Positions 57,241 through 64,000 of a stretch of DNA of 64,000 nt are shown in pieces (position 1 is the stretch's first letter; each line of letters opens with the position of its first letter). A program made the translations under genes and the position numbers. The notes beneath the pieces were generated by a model. It was not told the origin of the DNA and did no database searches. It saw only the letters and a list, made by a program, of their open reading frames with translations. Location of the stretch: contig CP141136.1 in the NCBI GenBank assembly GCA_035236585.1, positions 32,820,949-32,884,948 on the forward strand, given 5' to 3'. Source of the stretch: Warburgia ugandensis. Taxonomy: Eukaryota > Streptophyta > Magnoliopsida > Canellales > Canellaceae.

Positions 57241-58505
57241 TGTGAATCAATTTGAAGGAGGGACGCAACTAAACTGAGAACTTTGCCTAAGAGGTAGGTA
57301 GTTTTAACATCGATATGCTTTTACAAAACATGAAGACTATTGATGACTACCCTGTCATGTTTGAAAATGCTTAAAATTTGGGATTTTGATATTTCTGATT
57401 TATGCAGTTAGCATACTTGTATTTCATGTAACTTACTTATTTGGAATAACATGTTGTTTTACTATCAAATTGTAAACTTGTACATGAACACATATTTGAA
57501 ACTACATGGACCTCGTAAGTCAAGAAATAATGAGTAATATGGAATCCCCAAATCAACCCTTGTGAGGGTTGCTTTTACATGACTACATTGTATCATGATG
57601 TTTGAATTTGCATGATTTCATTAATGCTACAATTTCTATGGTTTTATCCATATAGGCATGTGATGATGCATAGTATTATTATCTTATGACAGACATATTT
57701 GGGTCAGTGGATGCTGTGCTGGGAAGGTTGAGGATTGATCATCTTCCTTCTGGGATTGTATATGTGTGTCTTAGATACCTAGCCAAAAAAGGCCTAATTT
57801 AGGTCAATGACATCATGGGTAGGTCATTCCCTTATGTACCGTGTTTCCCATGCACACAGTGTAGGGAGCCTATCCGTCTTGGTATTAGCTTAATAGCCAC
57901 GAACTTGATTTGTTCTTATCTATCTCACAGAGGTCCATTGTTTTGAGATGTGTATTTATAGCACGATAGCACAGGTACGTGGCATCCTAGTATTTCAGGT
58001 CTGTAATGAGTACTCATGACCAATCAATGGGTGGCTGGATTATAAGTGTTTCTACACTTGCGAGACCTCGAGAAGGTTTAGATGGTATTATCTATATAAA
58101 TACATAAATTGTATTTAAAGCATTTCATGTCTTAAATGCTTTTCATCTATTGATTTTTATGATGATTCACTATTCAGTTTGGATGAGTATATTATGAGAT
58201 GATGTATGACATGAGTTGTGGCATTCTTTCATATATTGTAGAATACCTTGCAAAGGTTACTATAATCTTTGAAACAATATGCATGGATATTGAAATTGAT
58301 AATTTGAATTGGTTTGGCATGATATTGATTTGTAAACCATGATTGAGATTTCAGAGTTTTATTACATTGCTCATTATGCACTATATTTTACCTAACTACA
58401 TAACATGTGATTATGTATCCCTTTTTGGATTTGAAACTGCATAAACTTCATATTTCTATGATGAAACTACCTACACAAGCGCAAGCTTTTTGAGACATTG
58501 TAAAT
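57241..58505 (+). mobile_element. Probable upstream part of element E's 5' LTR
   Basis: This stretch lies between D's gag and the part of E's LTR that has a partner. It has no gag motifs. Sequence such as 'catgtgatgatgcatag' and 'gggtggctggattat' is of the kind seen in Tekay LTRs. The matching part of the right LTR would then be deleted. Alternatively it is D sequence. Confidence 0.4.
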
Positions 58506-59115
58506 TGTTTACAATGTCTCAGGTTTGAAGAAATGAGATGAAGGTGTAGAAGATTATGCTATGGATCTCAAGAGAAGGGCATAAAAGGTATATCAAATAG
58601 GTTTGCAATATACTTGATTATCTTGTAAACTGATGTAATGCGTTGACTTAATATAACTTTGCTTTACGGACATGTGGACATGTAAATTGGACTTATGGTG
58701 GTATGGCTATGACTAGAGTGATCTTGGGGATGCTCGTTCAGTTCCTAGCCTTTTGGCACTGCAAAATGTTTTTTAAATGTTAATGGCCATGTATGTGGAT
58801 GTATTTTGGAAGGATACAGATCTCCTTTGTTATTTCATATATACTGTGTTTATCAGATTGTTGCATCGTATCCATGAAATGCGTAGGTCCAAAATAGAAT
58901 GGAGACTATACCAGATATTTTGGTAGAAATGTAGCATTCATTTCTATGAAAATCCTTATTTTTGAAAAGAAAAATGACACTCGAGATTTTTTTTTAAGGT
59001 CTTCTTATGAAATATGTTTTTTGCTGTTTGTTTTTTAAATAGTTTTTCAAACTTGGGGCCCCACAATTGCAAAGATTTAATAAAAAAGTGTTAGAAAAAT
59101 TAGGGATGTCATAGT

Positions 59116-59128
59116 TGGTATCAAAGCC
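59116..59128 (+). promoter_or_regulatory. Primer-binding site of element E
   Basis: TGGTATCAAAGCC, four bases after the left LTR end (TGTCA), matches the tRNA-Met primer site with one change. Confidence 0.85.
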
Positions 59129-60600
59129 TAATCACTTCTTTTATAGCCAGTCCAACATGTCCAAAAGTCATATATAGTCAATCAAGTGAGAATGAGTTGT
59201 CTAGATATGAGTTATATGAATGACTCGTATGGGCAATGTTGATGAATGTAAAAATAGATGCAACCCATGATGGTTGGCAAGTTCTAAGAAAGCAATAGAT
59301 TTGTAGTCCTGGTATGAGTAAGTGGAGTAATCTTACGAAATTAGTATAGTTCTTAGAGTAATGAATAGTAGTATAAGAGTATAAAATTAGTATATCTAAA
59401 TGAAAACTTTGTTGATTGATAGAGCTACTCACATCGGCGACCTTTCAAGGATTCAAGTTTTAATTTTGACGATGTGTATAAACCTTTGAAGATTATGATA
59501 ACTATTGCCCAATAATATTATGATTATAATAAAAAAGAGAGTAGAAAATAGTCACAATGGAAGAGAGCTTGAAGAAATTAAGAGAATTACAATATTAATC
59601 TATACATGTAGTGGATATATTCGATGGATAAAATTTTGATATTATGAAAATCAGTGGCAATTTGACCTACTAATGTAAATAAATTATTTGTCAAAGGGGT
59701 GAAAATCAGTTATTCCTTATATATACAAAAATACTAACAGCTAGTTATCATTTACAAGTAAATACCTATTTAATGATTCTTGAGAGTTCTAGTTATATCT
59801 TAAAGGTGTATAATGCTTAGAGGATATAATAACTACTTTATAAGGATGATTACTAAATCATAAGAAAGATTAACAGATGAGTGGAGAATTGAAGCATGAA
59901 TATAGAAAACTTAGTGAATAAGTTCAAGTGATTTCTTATGATATTAGAAGAAATGGAAAAATGGAGTTTATTTAGACATTATACTATATGGGAGTATTTG
60001 ACACTTGTTGTTTAATTACCTTTGGATAAAAAAGTACCTATTATAAGTGTGTAACAGGTAAAAGGATCCAAACATAAATATAGTGAATGAACTATTATAT
60101 AGATAAGAGAATTTTGACATTGGTATGAACATGTTGGTAATTTTAATGGAAACCTAATGAAAGCATGGATACTAGAAGGTCCTAAAGCTAATCTATATGA
60201 GAATGTTTGATTTATGATGATAATTTGATCATAAACTCTAGACATGATTATGAATGAATTCTTAAAGTAGAGGATTATTTGATGAGTTTAGAATCCATAA
60301 AACATGATATATGGTTATGAGTATTTATAAGTATCAAGATAACCTAGCGCATGGCTACTATCATTGAGAGAAGATGTGACTTGGTCCTTTTAGGAATTTC
60401 AGCTTAAATCTCAATGTGAATCTCATTTGAGGATACTAAAAATGTAATTATAAGGATTATGGTGATGGTCATTTAAGAGGGTGCCGTTCCTCCATTATTG
60501 AGACTTTTATCTAGAAGGCCCTTACGAAGGCTTATGATGACTAGTGTCTTTACCTTGTGAGCAATTGATGATATAGTGAGAGTTGGCTACTTTAGAGCTT
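59129..60600 (+). other. Element E leader and degraded gag N-terminal region
   Basis: Lies between the primer site and recognisable gag. Purine-rich on the + strand, with no intact motif; stops in all frames. Confidence 0.4.
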
Positions 60601-61360
60601 TGGAGCAGAGAGATCAAACAATTCAATAGTATTTGAACTAGTTTACAGGCTGAGGAGGTTTGCTCCTATCACCGTCACCATAGATTAGGAGGTGGTAGAT
60701 AGACTTGTTGATGAGTTGACACCTGGATTGAGGAACCGAGTGATTATAGCATGTTTCACTTTGATGACAGAGGCAATAGTCGTGGCCTCTATGTTAGAGA
60801 AATATTTCTTAGGACCAAGACAATTGCAGGGACTTAGATAAGGCATTTCTTTTAAGACTGTCTCAAAGGAAAGCGAGTTAGATAGACTGACATTGGGAGC
60901 AGGGAAGAGATGGCCCCACATAGGCAATGATGTGTTTTGCCATTACTTCAAGGCAAGCATAAGCCTCAAACTAGGTGGTGAAAAGTGTTTTCCTGGTTGT
61001 TGGTAGATATGTTAGGATCCTCTTTGATCCAAGATCCAGTCATTCTTTCATTTTTTGTGTTGGCATCCTGCTTGGGCATGCCTGTATATGTGTTATCCTT
61101 TCGGTTGGATGTTATGACACTAGTGGAAGAGTTATTTGAGGCTAGTGAATACCTTCAGGGAACATCTATGGATATAGCGAGTGAGATGATGAATGATGAT
61201 GTCATCCTATTGGATGTGGTAGATTATGAAGTCATTCTTGGGATAGATTGGCTGGCTACATACTAGAAGATAACTGATTGCTATGAGAAGAAGGTCACTT
61301 TTAGTATACCTATACATCTAGTGACCTTGTTCTCGTATAGGAAGGGCCATCTCTGAGGTT
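60600..61360 (+). pseudogene. Element E gag end and protease
   Basis: Gag: RFAPITVTID, then EVVDRLVDELTPGLRNRVI and MLEKYFLGPRQLQGL. Protease C-terminal half: ASCLGMPVYVLSFRLDVMT and DDVILLDVVDYEVILGIDWL, typical of Tekay proteases. The DSG/DTG active-site triplet upstream is not readable. Stops intervene. Confidence 0.8.
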
Positions 61361-61519
61361 TGTGTTATTTCTACCTTAAAGGCAGTGCAGTACTTTTTCA
61401 GAGGGTGCCAAGTCTCTCTTATTTGTGTGACAATGGAGGACAGTGACCAGCCACTGATTGAGCACATAGATGATGTGAGAGAGTTTGAAGGCATCTTTCC
61501 TAGGGAGCTTTTAGGATTT

Positions 61520-62080
61520 TAGCCTTAGGAAATTGATTTTGATATTGATTTGGCACCAAGTATAACACTATTTTCCAATGTGCCATATAGGATGGCCCTA
61601 GTTGAGCTGCAGGAGTTTTAGTTGCAAGAGTTACTTGATGAGAGTTTAGCAGGCCTAGTGGGTCTTCATAGAGTGCTCTAGTCCTCTTCTTGAGGAAGAA
61701 GGATAGATCTTTACTACTATGCATGATTATCTCTGGTTAAATAGCACCACGATGAAGAACTAATATCTCCTATCATGAACCAATATCCCCTATAGTGTAT
61801 TGATGATTTATTTGATCAATTATGAATAGCGCAGGTGGTTTACAAGATTGATATGATATCTGGTTATTACCAATTGAGGATTAGGGAGGAAGATGTCTTT
61901 AGATGATTTTTAAGACTTGTTATGATTGCTACGAGTTCTGAGTGGTACCAATAGGTGGAACCAATGCACTAACAGTATTCATGGATACGATGAAGCGAGT
62001 TTTCAAATGTTGCTAAGATGAGTCATGATTGTGTTAGTGGATGATTTCTTATATAACTCTTGAGTAGGGAAGAGCACCAA
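61520..62080 (+). pseudogene. Element E reverse transcriptase remnant
   Basis: Reads FDIDLAPSITLFSNVPYRMA, LQELLDESLAG, CIDDLFDQL, VVYKIDMISGYYQLRIREED and LVDDFLYNS. The YxDD box (LVDD) keeps both Asp residues. Many stops; sequence ends soon after, without RNase H or integrase. Confidence 0.8.
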
Positions 62081-62608
62081 AAACCTATGTGCATTGTTTT
62101 GAGTATCTTACTGACTCATCACTTGTTTGCGAATATCTATCAGTGTGGGTTATGGTTGAAGCAGGTGAATTTCTATGACCACGATACCTCGATTGATAGA
62201 GAGGTAGTTTATTGAGACTATGATGGACTAGGATTAGCCAAATTGGTGAATGAGTTCATAGTTTCCTCAGTCTTGTGAACTACTATTGCTGGATTATTGA
62301 GTTCTTCAAGATAACAACAGTATAGATCTATGGTAATTTCTATTTTTATAATACATATGTAAACTTAATTTCTCATTAGATGAGAGCTATGACAGTAATG
62401 TGTGTTTTGTATGAGAATATTTTTGTATGTGTAATTAGAATTTAATTTATGATCTATACTTGTGAGTAGCCGAAGAGGGCAGCCAATGAGGGCGGGTGTG
62501 AAGGGCACCTGTAGGCTTATAAGTGGCAGGCTAGTAGATGCTTATAGTATGATTGTGCCGTGGATTGATTTTGATTGGCATATATTTTCCTGTTGATGAG
62601 ATGATATG

Positions 62609-62792
62609 TTCAAGGTGCCTTGGCGCAACGGTAAAAGTTGTCGTCATGTGACCTTGAGGTCATGGGTTCAAGGCATGGAATCAGCCTTTTGTAAAATGCA
62701 AGGTAAGGCTACCTACTATAGGCCCTTGTGGTCCGCCCCTTCCCTGGACCCCACATAAGCGGGAGCTTTGTGCATTGGGGCTGCCCTTTTTT
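62609..62792 (+). mobile_element. Au-type SINE in element E
   Basis: GTGCCTTGGCGCAACGGTAA (A box), GGTCATGGGTTCAAGGC (B box), TTGTGGTCCGCCCCTTCCC, GCGGGAGCTTTGTGCATTGG and a short T run. Perfect 13-bp duplications ATGAGATGATATG at 62596-62608 and 62793-62805. Confidence 0.9.
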
Positions 62793-63501
62793 ATGAGATG
62801 ATATGCTTTGGTTTTGATTGTCATAGATTACCTATTAATGAGCTGATATGCTGTAGTTTCAATTGACATAGATTGCCTATTGGTAAGATTGTTTACAATG
62901 TCTCAGGTTTGAAGAAATGAGACGAAAGTGTAGAAGATTGTGCTGTGGATCTCAAGAGAAGGGTATAAAAGGTATATCAAATAGGTTTGCAATGTAGTTG
63001 ATTATCTTGTAAACTGATGTAATGCGTTGACTTAATATGACTTCGCTTTATGGACATGTGGACATGTAAATTGGAGTTATGGTAGTGCGGCTGTGATTGG
63101 AGTGATCTTGGGGATGCTGGTTCAATTCCTAACCTTTTGGCACTGCAAAATGTTTCTTTTTATTTAAATGTGAACAGATATGTATGTGTGGATGTATTTT
63201 AGAGGGAGACAAAGTCTCCTTTGTTATTTCATATATACTATGTTTATTAGGTTGTCGCATTGCATGCATGAAATGCATTGGGTCTAAAATATAGGGGAGA
63301 CAACCAAATTTTTGGTAGAAATGTAGTTATCATTTCTCTAAAAATCCTCATCTTTTAAAAGAAAATTGACACTTAGGATTTTTTTAAAGATCTTCTTATG
63401 AAACATGCTTTTTTCTATTTGTTTTCTAAATACTTTTTCAAACTTGAACCCCACAATTGCAAAGATTTAAGGAAAAAGTGTTAGAAAAACCTGGAATATC
63501 A

Positions 63502-63848
63502 CACCTGGTGGGATGACTAAGTTGATGAATCCGTTAGGGCTGTGACAATCATTGCTAAGGGTACAGAGTTCATGGCTTCCCCTACCCAAATCTGCTATTG
63601 TATATGTGGTATCAGACCCTATATCACTCAGGTCACATAATTTGTAGTGTGTTCCCCTTGCCCTAAGGACTCAATAGGGGTGGCAACTGCTGGAGCAAGG
63701 GTGGACCTTATTTTCCTTCAAGTATCCATTTGCCAAAAAATTTGGCGTAATTTGGTATATGTTCCTTCCTCTAAACTCATATTCAGCAATGTCTTGTGGG
63801 TTGTTAAATGTAAGTGGACCCTTGGAGTGGTTATGATGGAGTAGACTG
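63502..63848 (-). other. Element D leader
   Basis: Lies between element E's right LTR and D's primer site. No motif or intact frame; expected 5' leader of element D on the - strand. Confidence 0.5.
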
Positions 63849-63861
63849 GGCTTTGATAGCA
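63849..63861 (-). promoter_or_regulatory. Primer-binding site of element D
   Basis: On the - strand TGCTATCAAAGCC, three bases after the LTR end, matches the tRNA-Met primer site with two changes. It sets D's orientation. Confidence 0.75.
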
Positions 63862-63864
63862 AGC

Positions 63865-64000
63865 TGTTACATCCCGGGTTTTTAAAACACAATTATATAT
63901 GTAATAATAATAGTAAAATAGTTGGGATCCTTGAATAAAAAAGTTTACTTTCTTTTTTTATTTAGCTAAAATATCCTTTATTAAAGCATCACCTTTTTAA
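63865..64000 (-). repeat. 5' LTR of element D (partial, cut by window end)
   Basis: Shares 'ttttaaaacacaattatat' (with slight variation), 'taataatagtaaaatagt' and 'aaaaagtttactttct' with 49756-49885. It continues beyond the window. Confidence 0.8.

Larger units (their letters stand above)
58506..63501 (+). mobile_element. Tekay-type Ty3/gypsy element E, nested in D
   Basis: Paired LTR segments 58506-59111 and 62891-63501 share blocks such as 'aatgtctcaggtttgaag', 'tcttgtaaactgatgtaa' and 'ccacaattgcaaagattt'. A tRNA-Met-type primer site follows the left one. Gag, protease and RT remnants lie between. Integrase is missing, and a SINE sits just upstream of the right LTR. No target duplication is seen, consistent with deletions at an edge. 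Confidence 0.85.

Noticed and set aside
62609-62700. tRNA gene suggested by A-box and B-box-like motifs
   Set aside because: The sequence continues as a complete Au-type SINE with a target duplication and does not fold as a cloverleaf with an anticodon arm.

Overview
This window is nuclear DNA from a flowering plant. The evidence is a spliced plant two-on-two hemoglobin gene, five Au-type SINEs, chromovirus-type Ty3/gypsy retrotransposons primed by initiator-Met tRNA, Ty1/copia, RTE and L1 remnants, and long AT-rich stretches. The species cannot be read from the sequence; large introns filled with old transposons suggest a medium to large genome. All calls rest on reading motifs and terminal repeats by eye; no database search was possible.

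Two host genes are supported. The first is a two-on-two (truncated) hemoglobin of the GLB3 type on the + strand, with four exons at 9334-9470, 9600-9730, 35621-35765 and 35838-35889. Its second intron is 25,890 bp and is almost a museum of mobile elements. The second is a small uncharacterised plant gene on the - strand at 46871-47257.

Layout. 1-9333: no supported gene; diverged local duplications, LTR-like pieces and one SINE. 9334-9730: hemoglobin exons 1-2. 9731-35620: the giant intron. In order it holds a probable Tekay-type solo LTR (about 11955-16186) split by a hAT-like element (12522-13766); gypsy element A (16192-22589, perfect 5-bp target duplication) carrying a reverse-oriented gag-protease element B and two SINEs; an RTE LINE on the - strand (about 22680-27170) split by a second copy of the same hAT-like family (23458-24546); and the comparatively young chromovirus C (29179-34799). 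35621-35889: hemoglobin exons 3-4. 36560-42800: remnants of L1 LINEs in both orientations and of a copia element. 42800-49755: mostly unassigned DNA with one SINE and the small - strand gene. 49756-64000: a large - strand Tekay-type element D with about 3.9-kb LTRs, into which a + strand Tekay-type element E (and later a SINE) has inserted.

None of the retroelements has an intact coding region. In the best-preserved one (C) the pol premature stops are those expected from C-to-T or G-to-A change, the signature of decay of methylated cytosine. The most interesting items are the pair of tandem-repeat-bearing 8-bp-TSD elements with identical terminal inverted repeats, the gag-protease-only element B, the 26-kb intron with exons 1-2 spliced through an apparent GC donor, and the repeated loss of the first catalytic Asp of the reverse-transcriptase YxDD box in three unrelated elements.
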